From Fusibacter ferrireducens (GTDB lineage Bacteria; Bacillota; Clostridia; Peptostreptococcales; Acidaminobacteraceae): 64,000 nt of DNA. The notes beneath the pieces were generated by a model that had not been told where the DNA came from, did no database searches, and saw nothing but the letters and a program-made list of their open reading frames with translations. Each line of letters begins with the position of its first letter. The stretch's first letter is position 1. The translations under genes and the position numbers were made by a program. The DNA lies in the NCBI RefSeq assembly GCF_015352425.1, contig NZ_JADKNH010000006.1:1-64000 (forward strand), written 5' to 3'. This document shows positions 53,681 to 62,330 of this stretch, piece by piece.

Positions 53681-54563
53681 ATTTGTGAACAAACTCTACG
53701 ATGCATTGATTTCTACCATTATTTTTAGCTTTATACAAGTTCTCATCTGCTCTTGAAATCAAATCCTCAAAATGACACTTAGTACTCGGATGAATCCCAA
53801 CACCGCCTATACTAATCGTCACATTAAATTCTTGATCTGAGAACTTCATTTTTGTGGCTTCAACTTCTTTCCGAATTCTCTCGCAAATGACTCTAAATAT
53901 TTTTTCATCTTCTCCTTTAATGACGATGATGAATTCTTCACCGCCATATCGTGCAATCCAATCTCTTTCAGAACGGATACTTGCCTTGAGAATTGTACCG
54001 ATTTTTGTCAATACCTTATCCCCCACTAAATGCCCGTAACTGTCATTTATATTTTTGAAATGATCAATATCCGCAATGCCAATAAAAATATTCTTATCCG
54101 AATACGAGATCATTTTTATATCATAAGGGAGATGTTCTTCAACATATCTTTTATTATACAGACCTGTGAGATCATCAGTAATTACAGCTTGATTGAGGCG
54201 TGCAATCAAATCACTATAGTCTGTTGTCTTATTCTGATCGATCGCTTCAACGAAATTTGTATGCGTAATATCTTTTATAAGCTCCAAAGCACATACTTTG
54301 CCATTGACTTCATACGGTGATGCCATCACAAGATAGAGTTTGCCGCTCTCTATTTCAAACTTAACTAAGGTTTTATTTGCTTTAATTGCACTCATGCTGA
54401 TGCAATTATCACAAATTTTGTTTTGTTTCCAAAAGTCAAAACATTTGTTTTGCGTAATCACAGGAAATTCTTCTGGTCTAAAGGTATACTTAATTGCCTT
54501 ATCGGAAGGATCAACCACTCTAACATAGTCAAAAAGTGTTCTCAAAAATTCAATTTTGTCCAT
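53679..54563 (-). CDS. Diguanylate cyclase with cysteine-containing PAS-like domain
   Basis: Soluble GGDEF protein of 294 residues. The first ~115 residues look like a PAS-type sensor with cysteines in CFDFWKQNKICDNC, which might bind a metal or heme or sense redox state. The catalytic domain (about 130-290) has TDDLTGLYNKRY, DIDHFKNINDSYGH and active-site GGEEF. The inhibitory RxxD site is not kept (SERD at that place), so feedback inhibition may be absent. Ribosome site GGGGAAG. Confidence 0.9.
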   Translation of the reverse strand: MDKIEFLRTLFDYVRVVDPSDKAIKYTFRPEEFPVITQNKCFDFWKQNKICDNCISMSAIKANKTLVKFEIESGKLYLVMASPYEVNGKVCALELIKDITHTNFVEAIDQNKTTDYSDLIARLNQAVITDDLTGLYNKRYVEEHLPYDIKMISYSDKNIFIGIADIDHFKNINDSYGHLVGDKVLTKIGTILKASIRSERDWIARYGGEEFIIVIKGEDEKIFRVICERIRKEVEATKMKFSDQEFNVTISIGGVGIHPSTKCHFEDLISRADENLYKAKNNGRNQCIVEFVHK

Positions 54564-54651
54564 TTTATCTTCCCCTATAATTTCTTAACCCCTATAATAC
54601 TTATACCACAATGTCGATATTCAAACCAGCGTAATGTATTGTAATAAAAAC

Positions 54652-54684
54652 AAAAAAAGTGAAAAGGCATTTGCCATCTCCACT
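54652..54684 (-). terminator. Terminator after 54730-55188 gene
   Basis: Minus strand: AGTG..GATGGCAAATGCC..CACT stem followed by T7. Confidence 0.75.
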
Positions 54685-54729
54685 CTTCATCTTTACCCGA
54701 TATCGGAAATACATCTTTTAAGCGTTAAT

Positions 54730-55188
54730 TCAATGAAACATATCGCTTGACAGACCATTCTCAAGATCTCTAAGCTCGTTTTCAATGGATGCTTCATCAA
54801 AACCATAAAAAGTCATTTCATAAAGACAAATGGCTATGATGCTCTCGTCTGTAATCTGAAGTGTCTGGTCTACATCTAGAGTTGCATTTACCCACTCTTC
54901 CCACTTCGCAAATCCAAGTGCAAACTGTAAATTCTGTTTCTTGTCATATCCAGAAACAACCACATAGGCTTCTTCATCGAGATCCGCCTCATGTCCCTCT
55001 GACTGACTTGGATCAACAAGTCCTATCTTTATAACAAATTCATCAAAAGGAATTATTCTTAAAGTCTCCAGCAAATCATAAACGGCACTATAAGCTTCTA
55101 TCTCATTATCCGTTTCAGGATAAAGAATTAAAAGTTCATTTAAAACCGCATCCTTATTTGTATTCATCATCAATGTTTTTAAATTCAT
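54730..55188 (-). CDS. Acidic hypothetical protein
   Basis: Soluble, strongly acidic protein of 152 residues. Helical N-terminus (NELLILYPETDNEIEAY), a central beta stretch (VVSGYDKKQNLQFALGFAKWEEWV) and a helical end (AICLYEMTFYGFDEASIENEL). It may belong to the DUF6557-type small proteins of Firmicutes, but this is a weak recollection. AGGAAGG precedes ATG. Monocistronic with its own terminator. No function proposed. Confidence 0.75.
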   Translation of the reverse strand: MNLKTLMMNTNKDAVLNELLILYPETDNEIEAYSAVYDLLETLRIIPFDEFVIKIGLVDPSQSEGHEADLDEEAYVVVSGYDKKQNLQFALGFAKWEEWVNATLDVDQTLQITDESIIAICLYEMTFYGFDEASIENELRDLENGLSSDMFH

Positions 55189-55322
55189 ATCTGCCTTCCT
55201 TTGTATACATTAACTCACTCCCTTCATTATCATTTATTTTCCGAGGGTTTGTCAATGAAAATCATAAAAATATCATCATTCTGTGATACAATATGTTTAG
55301 TATAAAGACACCGGAGGTTACC

Positions 55323-56135
55323 ATGAAATACAAAATTGGATTTATTGGCGCAGGCAATATGGCCAAGGCAATCATTAAGGGCCTTTTAAGCGCTTCTATT
55401 GTAAAAGAAGATGAGATTTTAGCCAGTGCTTCTTCACAAAATAGTATTGATCAAACAAAGGCATCTCTAAAAATTCAGACGACTTTGGACAACACTCAAG
55501 TCGCTAGAGAATGTGAATATGTCATTCTTGCTATAAAGCCTTACATGGTGGAGACCATCCTTCAAGAAATTAGTGATTACCTTTCGCCAGATCAGGTTGT
55601 CATCTCAATTGCAGCGGGAATAACGCTGGACCAACTGGCTGAATGGACAGACCACAAAGTACGGTTGTATCGGGCAATGCCTAACACACCTGCCCATGTA
55701 AATGCAGGGATGACTTCATTGTGCACGAAAATATCCTCAGAGGATCCCTCGTATTCATATGTGATTTCACTCTTTGAAGCCATTGGGAAATGTGAGGTGA
55801 TTAAAGAATCTCTTATCCATGCGGCAATTGCCATTCATGGTTCTTCGCCAGCCTATGTCTACATGATGCTTGAAGCCATGGGAGATGCAGGTGTACTTCT
55901 GGGATTGCCAAGGGATCAAGCTTATAAAATGGCTGCTCAAAGTCTCTACGGCGCTGCGCTGATGAGTCTTGAAACTGGCCTACATCCTGGCGTTCTAAAA
56001 GATCAAGTTACTTCTCCAGGAGGAACGACCATCGAAGCTGTTGCTTCACTTGAAAAATCTGGTTTTAGATCCGATTTAATAGAGGCCATGGTATCCTGTG
56101 CTTCAAAATCTATTCAAATGTCAACAAAAAAATGA
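55323..56135 (+). CDS. proC: Pyrroline-5-carboxylate reductase
   Basis: Enzyme of 270 residues for the last step of proline synthesis. NADPH-binding IGFIGAGNMAKAIIKGLL, the AIKPYM segment, RAMPNTPAHVNAGMTSLC and the C-terminal SPGGTTIEAVASLEK signature are complete. GGAGG precedes ATG 55323; the earlier in-frame start at 55293 is rejected. The DegV gene starts 10 bases after its stop. Confidence 0.96.
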   Translation: MKYKIGFIGAGNMAKAIIKGLLSASIVKEDEILASASSQNSIDQTKASLKIQTTLDNTQVARECEYVILAIKPYMVETILQEISDYLSPDQVVISIAAGITLDQLAEWTDHKVRLYRAMPNTPAHVNAGMTSLCTKISSEDPSYSYVISLFEAIGKCEVIKESLIHAAIAIHGSSPAYVYMMLEAMGDAGVLLGLPRDQAYKMAAQSLYGAALMSLETGLHPGVLKDQVTSPGGTTIEAVASLEKSGFRSDLIEAMVSCASKSIQMSTKK

Positions 56136-56145
56136 GAGGTATGAT

Positions 56146-57102
56146 GTGATTAAACTAATAGCAGACTCAACCTGTGATCTTTCAGAGGAGATATGTGTTC
56201 AACTGGATATTGGTATTGCCCCACTTAGTATTACGATTGACGGTAAAACCTATAAAGATAGAATTGACATTGACGCCGATACTTTTTTTTCAAAAATTGC
56301 GGAGTATAAGATGCCACCTACTACGGCTATGCCTTCACCAGCAGTTTTTTTACGGCTCTTTGATGAAGCTTATGCACAAGGCAAAAAAGAAATTCTATGT
56401 ATTTGTATGTCTCGAAAAACCAGTGGTTCCTATCAATCTGCGCTCATTGCGAAAGATTATTTTCTAGATGCTCATGAGGTCAAGGACTATAAAATACACA
56501 TTGTGGATTCTACATCTATGAGTCACGGTAGCGGCTGGCTTGTCATAAAGTCAGCACGTTTGATCAATGCAGGTAAATCTTTTGAAGAAATCGTTGACTT
56601 TGTGGAAACTTATAAGAGGAATGTGAAACATTTTCTATCTGTGGACGATCTAGACAACCTTGTAAGAAGTGGTCGCCTGAGATCGACGAGTGCGTTTATT
56701 GGTAAAATGCTAAAAGTTAAACCCATTATGTCTATGCGAGATGGTGAGGGCGCAATTGTCGGCAAGGAAAGAGGTCGAAAAAAAGTACTTCAGCACTATA
56801 TCGATGCCTTTAAAGAGCGTGTCAATTGGGAGCTAACTGACTTTGTAATCGTAGGGTATACTTCTGATAGAATCTATGCCGAAAATCTAGTACACCTCAT
56901 AAAATCAGAAACCGCTTTCCAAGGAGACATTTTCTTACTGCAAATGGGCGTTGCAGTGGGGACACATGTCGGTCTTGGTGGATTGTCATTCTATTTTCTC
57001 GAAAAAGCGCATATTCACGATGGCTTATTTGTAAATAACTTTAAGCATCTTAAAGACCACGTTGAAGAGTCTACACATAAATTATTGAACAAGAAAAAAT
57101 AG
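56146..57102 (+). CDS. DegV-family fatty-acid-binding protein
   Basis: Protein of 318 residues of the DegV family, which bind fatty acids; some act as FakB, presenting them to the kinase FakA. N-terminal IKLIADSTCDLS, ISRKTSG-type motif (MSRKTSGSYQSALIA), and the KHFLSVDDLDNLVRSGRLR segment are typical. Start is GTG 56146, 6 bases after GAGAGG; longer reading into proC is not needed. Which fatty acid it binds is not deducible; no fakA gene is nearby. Confidence 0.9.
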   Translation: MIKLIADSTCDLSEEICVQLDIGIAPLSITIDGKTYKDRIDIDADTFFSKIAEYKMPPTTAMPSPAVFLRLFDEAYAQGKKEILCICMSRKTSGSYQSALIAKDYFLDAHEVKDYKIHIVDSTSMSHGSGWLVIKSARLINAGKSFEEIVDFVETYKRNVKHFLSVDDLDNLVRSGRLRSTSAFIGKMLKVKPIMSMRDGEGAIVGKERGRKKVLQHYIDAFKERVNWELTDFVIVGYTSDRIYAENLVHLIKSETAFQGDIFLLQMGVAVGTHVGLGGLSFYFLEKAHIHDGLFVNNFKHLKDHVEESTHKLLNKKK

Positions 57103-57137
57103 AAATGCGTTTTATTTTTAATACCACACTTTAAAGT

Positions 57138-57181
57138 CACAACTCAAAAGATTATCTAAATCTTATGAATTGTGCCTTTTT
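57138..57181 (+). terminator. Terminator after DegV gene
   Basis: CACAA..AAGATT / AATCTT..TTGTG stem followed by CCTTTTT. Confidence 0.75.
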
Positions 57182-57185
57182 AAAT

Positions 57186-57213
57186 TGCATATTTTTAACT
57201 GCATATTTTTAAC
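57186..57213. repeat. 14-bp tandem duplication
   Basis: TGCATATTTTTAAC occurs twice head to tail in the gap between the DegV terminator and the MarR gene. Confidence 0.8.
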
Positions 57214-57274
57214 TTATATCTTTTCAAATTTAATTTTTTCGATTTGCTCAATACTTATCGTTTACATTTATAGT

Positions 57275-57715
57275 TTACTCGATATGCCGTCCAAAATTAT
57301 TATTCATCCTTTTTAATAATTTCAGAAACACTTCTTTTTCCCCCTCTTCAAAGCCTTCAAAGGCAACTGCATTAATCTCAGCAGAGATCTCTTTGTATAC
57401 GGATTCAAAAGCACGCCCTTTTTCAGTTAAAACAATATAGACAACGCGCCGGTCTTCTTTAGAAAATTCCTTCTGAATATATTTTCTTTCAATGAGTTTA
57501 TTGACCAAGACTGTGATTGTAGATTTGTCCTTATTCACTAGAGAGCTCAATTCACTCATCTTGAGCCTGCCTCCATGCTCGTAAAGTGCTGTGAAAATAT
57601 TGCCATAAGAAGGTACCAAATCATCAATTTGATTTTCTTTCAATTGCATTTCAATAAATTTTTGCATTTTCTTCTTCGTTTTACTTATAAAATAGACAAT
57701 GTACTTATCATTCAT
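57275..57715 (-). CDS. MarR-family transcription regulator
   Basis: Winged-helix regulator of 146 residues. MSELSSLVNKDKSTITVLVNKLIERKYI is split over the recognition region (about 58-85) and KEDRRVVYIVLTEKGR forms the wing. GGAGGG precedes the ATG. It is divergent from the quinone oxidoreductase gene, whose promoter carries an 18-bp perfect palindrome just downstream of the -10, the likely operator. The ligand may be an electrophile or quinone, by analogy with such pairs. Confidence 0.93.
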   Translation of the reverse strand: MNDKYIVYFISKTKKKMQKFIEMQLKENQIDDLVPSYGNIFTALYEHGGRLKMSELSSLVNKDKSTITVLVNKLIERKYIQKEFSKEDRRVVYIVLTEKGRAFESVYKEISAEINAVAFEGFEEGEKEVFLKLLKRMNNNFGRHIE

Positions 57716-57770
57716 AGATATAGCCCTCCATACTCCATTATACGTGATCTCCTTTTAACTTTCAATTTGT

Positions 57771-57799
57771 TTGACATGAAACTAATTTGATGATATATT
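57771..57799 (+). promoter_or_regulatory. Sigma-A promoter of the quinone oxidoreductase gene
   Basis: TTGACA (57771-57776), 17-bp spacer, TATATT (57794-57799). Confidence 0.8.
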
Positions 57800-57809
57800 A
57801 AATTCATAA

Positions 57810-57827
57810 TAGTTTTATATAAAACTA
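57810..57827. promoter_or_regulatory. 18-bp perfect palindrome, probable MarR operator
   Basis: TAGTTTTATATAAAACTA lies at about +4 to +21 of the promoter at 57771-57799, where a bound dimer would block transcription. Confidence 0.75.
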
Positions 57828-57851
57828 AATTCGATTACTTTGGAGGTTCAC

Positions 57852-58841
57852 ATGTCATACAGAGCACTCGTTATATCAGAAGCCAACAATATGTTCATAA
57901 AAGAAATCAAGCAGATAGAGTTTCAAGAACTCAAACCAGACTGCGTCAGAATCAAAGTTCTTTATTCTTCTTTGAATTATAAGGATGCTTTATCTTCATC
58001 TGGTAATAAAGGGGTAACACGTAGTTATCCACATGTTCCAGGCATTGATGCGGCTGGCATTATCGAAGAAAGTCACTCGAATTTATTCAAGAAAGGCGAT
58101 GAAGTCATTGTAACAGGTTATGACCTCGGTATGGACACCGATGGCGGATTTGGTGAATTCATCGACATCCCTGCCAATTGGGTTGTCAAAAAGCCATCAA
58201 GCTTGTCTTTTAAAAATGCAATGCTCTACGGTACAGCAGGATTCACTGCAGCGCTTTCCGTTAAAAGAATGGTCGATCATGGCATAAAACCTGAAGATGG
58301 AAAAATTCTAGTCACAGGTGCCACTGGTGGTGTTGGCAGTATTGCCATGAGCATATTGAGCCATTTGGGCTATCATGTTGTTGCAGTCACTGGAAAGACC
58401 CATTTGAAGGAACAACTGCTCCTAAATGGTGCATCTGAAGTCATCGATAGAAGTGATTTGACACAACTCGGCACAAAGATGCTCGCCAAACCTGTCTGGG
58501 CTGCTGCAATTGATACCGTTGGCGGAGAATATCTTTCCTCAGCAGTAAAATCCACTGCCTATAACGGTTGTGTCACCTGTTGCGGCAATGTGGCCTCTCC
58601 TGATTTTGAACTCAATGTGTACCCATTTATTTTAAGGGGTGTAACCCTTTATGGCATTGATTCCGTCCAGTGTACAATGCCGCTGCGCACTAAAATATGG
58701 GATCTATTATCGGACGGCTGGTCCATCGTAGAAAGCTTTAAGACTATTCAGACCGTCAGTCTATCCGAAATTGAAACACAGATCGACTTGATGCTCAAAG
58801 GTAAACACTCAGGACGTACCATTTTAGAACACCATCACTAA
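57852..58841 (+). CDS. YhdH/YhfP-family quinone oxidoreductase
   Basis: Zinc-free medium-chain dehydrogenase of 329 residues. LYSSLNYKDALSSSGNKGVTR and HVPGIDAAGII near the N-terminus and the NADPH-binding VTGATGGVGSIAMSIL near 157 match the YhdH/YhfP group, which includes acryloyl-CoA reductase AcuI. Reduces quinones or alpha,beta-unsaturated carbonyls with NADPH. GGAGG precedes ATG 57852. Controlled most likely by the divergent MarR protein. Terminator follows. Confidence 0.92.
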   Translation: MSYRALVISEANNMFIKEIKQIEFQELKPDCVRIKVLYSSLNYKDALSSSGNKGVTRSYPHVPGIDAAGIIEESHSNLFKKGDEVIVTGYDLGMDTDGGFGEFIDIPANWVVKKPSSLSFKNAMLYGTAGFTAALSVKRMVDHGIKPEDGKILVTGATGGVGSIAMSILSHLGYHVVAVTGKTHLKEQLLLNGASEVIDRSDLTQLGTKMLAKPVWAAAIDTVGGEYLSSAVKSTAYNGCVTCCGNVASPDFELNVYPFILRGVTLYGIDSVQCTMPLRTKIWDLLSDGWSIVESFKTIQTVSLSEIETQIDLMLKGKHSGRTILEHHH

Positions 58842-58866
58842 AAAATAAAAAATCATAACCTAAATC

Positions 58867-58921
58867 AAAATCACATGTTTTTGGCAGAAGGCTTTATTCA
58901 TCCAAAAACATGTGATTTTTA
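58867..58921 (+). terminator. Terminator after quinone oxidoreductase
   Basis: AAATCACATGTTTTTGG / CCAAAAACATGTGATTTTT, a 17-bp arm pair with T-run. Confidence 0.9.
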
Positions 58922-59023
58922 ATGTTTTTCATTAAAAATATAACGTTTATCATTAATTTTATATTGACTTTTAGATTTTTTATTTATATACTTATCCATA
59001 GAAATTCAACTGGAGGTGTATTT

Positions 59024-59647
59024 ATGAAATCTAAACCAACTTACGACAACATCAAGAATCTACATAGTGTACTTAAGTTTTTCTATTATGGAACGCTCCT
59101 TATTGCTTTTATCAATCTCATAATCACCCTTGCGATTCCATCACTACCCGATTCAGCCATTACATTTGAAAGAGGGATTCGAGAATGGGCTTATTCTGTA
59201 GACTTCCCTCTTGGCATTGGCAGTATGTCATTTACGCTCTTTCATACCATTCCAACAACGATACTCCAATTTCTACCGGTTAAATACATCAATGTTCAAG
59301 CAGCTATTATGATTGATTCCATTATAAGCTTATTTTGCCTTATAATACTTATCAATTTAGGCCTCAAAAAACTGGTTAACTTGACACAAGATATCTTGAA
59401 TAATGAAAGTCCATTTCAACTCAAACATATCAAGTCTTTTCGAATATTTGCTTTTATAGTCATGCTCTATTCAACATTAGGCAATACGGTCTTATGCATT
59501 TTATTCAGCATATTCGTGACGGGGTTCATGAGTGTAACTTTTGATTTTATGTGGTCAGGCGTGTTTTTTGGAATTCTAGGCTATATATTTTCTGATATTG
59601 CTGAATACGGCTTATTCCTACAAGATGAATATGATACAACACTCTAA
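59024..59647 (+). CDS. DUF2975-family membrane protein
   Basis: Membrane protein of 207 residues with four hydrophobic segments (about 20-40, 65-85, 105-130, 150-185) matching the DUF2975 family. GGAGGTG precedes ATG 59024. A small Cro/CI-type regulator gene follows after 11 bases, the standard arrangement of this family (for example yoaS with yozG in Bacillus subtilis, from memory). Function unknown; the pair may form a membrane-linked regulatory switch. Confidence 0.85.
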   Translation: MKSKPTYDNIKNLHSVLKFFYYGTLLIAFINLIITLAIPSLPDSAITFERGIREWAYSVDFPLGIGSMSFTLFHTIPTTILQFLPVKYINVQAAIMIDSIISLFCLIILINLGLKKLVNLTQDILNNESPFQLKHIKSFRIFAFIVMLYSTLGNTVLCILFSIFVTGFMSVTFDFMWSGVFFGILGYIFSDIAEYGLFLQDEYDTTL

Positions 59648-59658
59648 GGAGGTTACTC

Positions 59659-59865
59659 ATGGCAATAATCATGCGCTTAGACAAGGTTTTAGCTGAAAAT
59701 AAGATGAAATTAAATGAGCTGGCTGACTTGATTGGTATTTCCCCAGTAAATCTTTCAAACATCAAAACGGGCAAAATAAAAGCCATACGATTTACAACTT
59801 TAGATGCAATCTGTAAGCATTTAAATTGTCAACCTGGCGATATTATAGAGTATACAAGAGATTAA
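59659..59865 (+). CDS. Small Cro/CI-type HTH regulator (YozG-like)
   Basis: DNA-binding protein of 68 residues, almost entirely one helix-turn-helix domain (LNELADLIGISPVNLSNIKTG, split, residues about 18-40) and the C-terminal ICKHLNCQPGDIIEY typical of the YozG/HTH_26 type. AAGGAGG precedes ATG. Operon partner of the DUF2975 membrane protein. Confidence 0.93.
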   Translation: MAIIMRLDKVLAENKMKLNELADLIGISPVNLSNIKTGKIKAIRFTTLDAICKHLNCQPGDIIEYTRD

Positions 59866-59888
59866 CCGATTTCTGTAATTAAATTATT

Positions 59889-59965
59889 GAGCATTATCAT
59901 CGGCCATCCAACCGCTTAGAGCAGGTCAAATACACCTGCTTCCAGCTGGACGAAAACTAATGCTC
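59889..59965. other. Structured intergenic segment between convergent genes
   Basis: GAGCATTA (59889-59896) pairs with TAATGCTC (59958-59965); inside, AGCAGGT (59920-59926) pairs with ACCTGCT (59934-59940), and further CCA/TGG pairings are possible. No T-run follows, so it is not a classic terminator. It could be a protective 3' structure, a repeat, or part of a small RNA. Confidence 0.5.
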
Positions 59966-59970
59966 TTCAC

Positions 59971-60696
59971 TTAGGCGGGTTCATTAGAATGGTTCATGGG
60001 AAGACTTCTTACAAGATCTAATCTGATCTCTTGCAAGAACTCACTTGTAACGACTTCATAGGCTTTATCCAGCAATACATATTCTATAAAAAAACCTACT
60101 AAATGCTGATTCATCATCATTTCGCCCATGAAACCACTAAAGAAGAGTTTACCATCTAAATTGATGAGCAAGTCATAAAGTTCATTGACCTCAACTTCAT
60201 CGAGCACGCGTGCTCTTTGATAATTTTCACAATACTCAATGGTTCGATTGACAACGCTTTGGGGCAATTTAAGCTGTAACTCTGTAAAAAGTGTTTTTGC
60301 CACACGTTTGTTTTGCCTTTGAATGCGTTTCAAGTTTTGATCAAAAGCGTCACGAAATCGATTGCCAAATATGCGGCAAGGCAAAGGCCTTGCTTCATAA
60401 ATACTACAAAGATGCGCCTCATTCAGAAACGGACACTTTCTGGGCATAACCCATTCACTAAAATAGTATTTTAGCAAGTTCTTTTCTATAGGATCAGGGA
60501 TCTCAATTTGACCATTTTCCATTTCATAATATCGATGCACTATATGGAGCGCTTCAACCATGGATATGTTAACAGACTCATGGCAACAATTTGTACAGCC
60601 CTGACATGTGCCAGAGGGTACCGCATTATAGATTTCATTTAGTTGATCCCATAGTTTATGGTCTGTACAGTACTTAATGCCTTCATTTATCTTCAT
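59971..60696 (-). CDS. YkgJ-family cysteine cluster protein
   Basis: Protein of 241 residues with the cysteine pattern of the YkgJ family: CQGCTNCCHES near 33, then CPFL, CSIYEARPLPCRIFG near 85-110. The cysteines are expected to bind a metal or iron-sulfur cluster; relatives are otherwise uncharacterised. Starts 16 bases after the PAP2 gene with AGAGAG as ribosome site, so both probably share a transcript. Confidence 0.88.
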   Translation of the reverse strand: MKINEGIKYCTDHKLWDQLNEIYNAVPSGTCQGCTNCCHESVNISMVEALHIVHRYYEMENGQIEIPDPIEKNLLKYYFSEWVMPRKCPFLNEAHLCSIYEARPLPCRIFGNRFRDAFDQNLKRIQRQNKRVAKTLFTELQLKLPQSVVNRTIEYCENYQRARVLDEVEVNELYDLLINLDGKLFFSGFMGEMMMNQHLVGFFIEYVLLDKAYEVVTSEFLQEIRLDLVRSLPMNHSNEPA

Positions 60697-60712
60697 CTCT
60701 TTTTCTCTCTTC

Positions 60713-61573
60713 TTAAAAAATTCTGTGCTTAGACAGTCGCAACACTACAAATAGAGCAGGCGCTCCGGCTGTGGCCCATAATAATGTCATAAAGTATCTC
60801 ATAAAAATCATACTTGGTGTATCAGGCAGTACGATTTTTAGGCCTATAAATGTCAGCAATAAACCCGTCATACCGATGATATATTTTATAATTTGCCGAT
60901 CTAAGGCACCTCTGGCGTCAAAATTTACAAAATTCTCCTCTATCCAATAACCTACAATATAGCCCAATAAAATGGCAACACCTTTATAGTAACTCTCTGT
61001 TTTGAAAATAAAAAGGGTGACCACAGCAATTGCCAATATTATAAAGTAAGATAAAAAATCACTATAGCGATAAGCGCGATCGTGCATCCACTCAGCAACT
61101 TTCACGATAACCAAAGCAATAAGGATTGCTGCAATGACATCTTTCGGCCAATGTACACCTAAATACAATCTAGAAGTTGCAACTGCTATAATCAAAAAAA
61201 ATCCCAACACATTAATGATCTTGTTCTTACAAATTATTATTATCGAAAAAATAAATGTCGCTATGGTCTGTGTATGCCCACTTGGAAACGATGCGCCTGT
61301 GGCGGTTTGTGTACGCAAACTTCTTATACCTTCAACACCAATGGGTCTCACTGCATTGAAAATTTCTTTCAATATGCCATTCAATGCAACTGAAAGTGTC
61401 ATTGCCAGCAATATGCGTCTGGAATTGGTCTTGTCCACGCACCAGTACAGTAAGCTCAATAAAAAGATATATGTATAAGCTTCTCCCAATATGGTTATCA
61501 CTTCGAATACACGATCCAAAAATGGTGAGCTAAAACGTTGTAACCACATTATAAAATCTATCTCAATCGGCAT
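60713..61573 (-). CDS. PAP2-family membrane phosphatase
   Basis: Membrane protein of 286 residues with about eight hydrophobic segments. The phosphatase signature is split as KEIFNAVRPIG (first part), ASFPSGHTQT (catalytic His) and SRLYLGVHWPKDV (second His). Such enzymes remove phosphate from undecaprenyl pyrophosphate or other lipid phosphates. AGGAGAAGG precedes the ATG. Followed by the YkgJ gene. Confidence 0.92.
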   Translation of the reverse strand: MPIEIDFIMWLQRFSSPFLDRVFEVITILGEAYTYIFLLSLLYWCVDKTNSRRILLAMTLSVALNGILKEIFNAVRPIGVEGIRSLRTQTATGASFPSGHTQTIATFIFSIIIICKNKIINVLGFFLIIAVATSRLYLGVHWPKDVIAAILIALVIVKVAEWMHDRAYRYSDFLSYFIILAIAVVTLFIFKTESYYKGVAILLGYIVGYWIEENFVNFDARGALDRQIIKYIIGMTGLLLTFIGLKIVLPDTPSMIFMRYFMTLLWATAGAPALFVVLRLSKHRIF

Positions 61574-61983
61574 GTCCTTCTCCTCACTTAATCTTTAGTA
61601 TAGCCATCTATAGGTTTCATCTATAGGTTTCATCTATATGGGCATTCAGATGTATTTATCAATATATTTATTGTACCAAATACGCCACAACATAACAACC
61701 AAGTACAGTGTCCATTAAAATCACCACATAATTTTAAACTTTCTTAATATATGTGATTTTGAGGACGTTTCATGGTATATTATCTTAAACCCAATGTGCT
61801 AAGTCTCTATCGATATTTTAGAAGGTGGCACATAGGCATCAAGCTCCAGCATTTGCTTGATTCTATTTCCAACTGCATTTATCGTTTCTCTAAATGTAAT
61901 TAGAATAAAAGTCATATCCATACACATATAAAAGAATCTAGAGAAATCTAATTTTATTGCGAGTCCAAAGGAGGGGTAGCCCT
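61574..61983. other. Intergenic region between PAP2 and a small membrane protein gene
   Basis: About 410 bp. It begins with a 13-bp tandem repeat (see 61605-61638). The remainder is AT-rich with weak inverted repeats (GTGC/GCAC about 61797-61832; CAAGC/GCTTG about 61841-61860). No gene, tRNA or clear riboswitch was seen; a promoter for the small gene should lie near its end. Confidence 0.4.
61605..61638. repeat. 13-bp tandem repeat, 2.6 units
   Basis: CATCTATAGGTTT at 61605 and 61618, then the partial unit CATCTATA at 61631. Confidence 0.85.
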
Positions 61984-62211
61984 ATGAAAATGATTCGGAA
62001 ATACATTGAAAGCACTTCACGTTTTAAAAAAATTTCAGATGCACTCTTCATTTTAGCCTTGTCCATAAGTTCGTACACACTTTGGAAGACTTATACGACC
62101 AAGGCTTCGAATGTATGCCCTATAAACGCTAATCAAGACATGTACTATCTTTCAATAGGCTTGTTAATTGCCGCTTTTTTTATCACTTTCTTTGAGAAAA
62201 AAACAAAATAG
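61984..62211 (+). CDS. Small two-segment membrane protein
   Basis: Protein of 75 residues with two hydrophobic stretches (about 18-35 and 51-68) joined by a short loop (NVCPINANQDMYYL). No family recognised. GGAGGGG precedes ATG 61984, a good site that supports a real gene; the in-frame ATG at 61957 is upstream of it. Two tandem copies of the dispersed element follow at once. Confidence 0.65.
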   Translation: MKMIRKYIESTSRFKKISDALFILALSISSYTLWKTYTTKASNVCPINANQDMYYLSIGLLIAAFFITFFEKKTK

Positions 62212-62225
62212 AACAACAACATTTA

Positions 62226-62326
62226 AAACAATATTTGAGCCACCGTTCGATGTCTCAAAACGATTTTCGCTGACGCTGTTTGAGGTTAAACACTCCTCAT
62301 CGCAGCTTTTGGCTCAAATCTTGTTG
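62226..62326 (+). repeat. Dispersed intergenic element, full copy R5
   Basis: Terminal inverted repeats ATTTGAGCC / GGCTCAAAT with flanking AACAA / TTGTT, the core CGATTTTCGCTGACGCTG, inner arms CTCAAAAC / GTTTGAG, and GAGG / CCTC. First of two tandem copies with a 105-bp period. Confidence 0.9.
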
Positions 62327-62330
62327 CATA

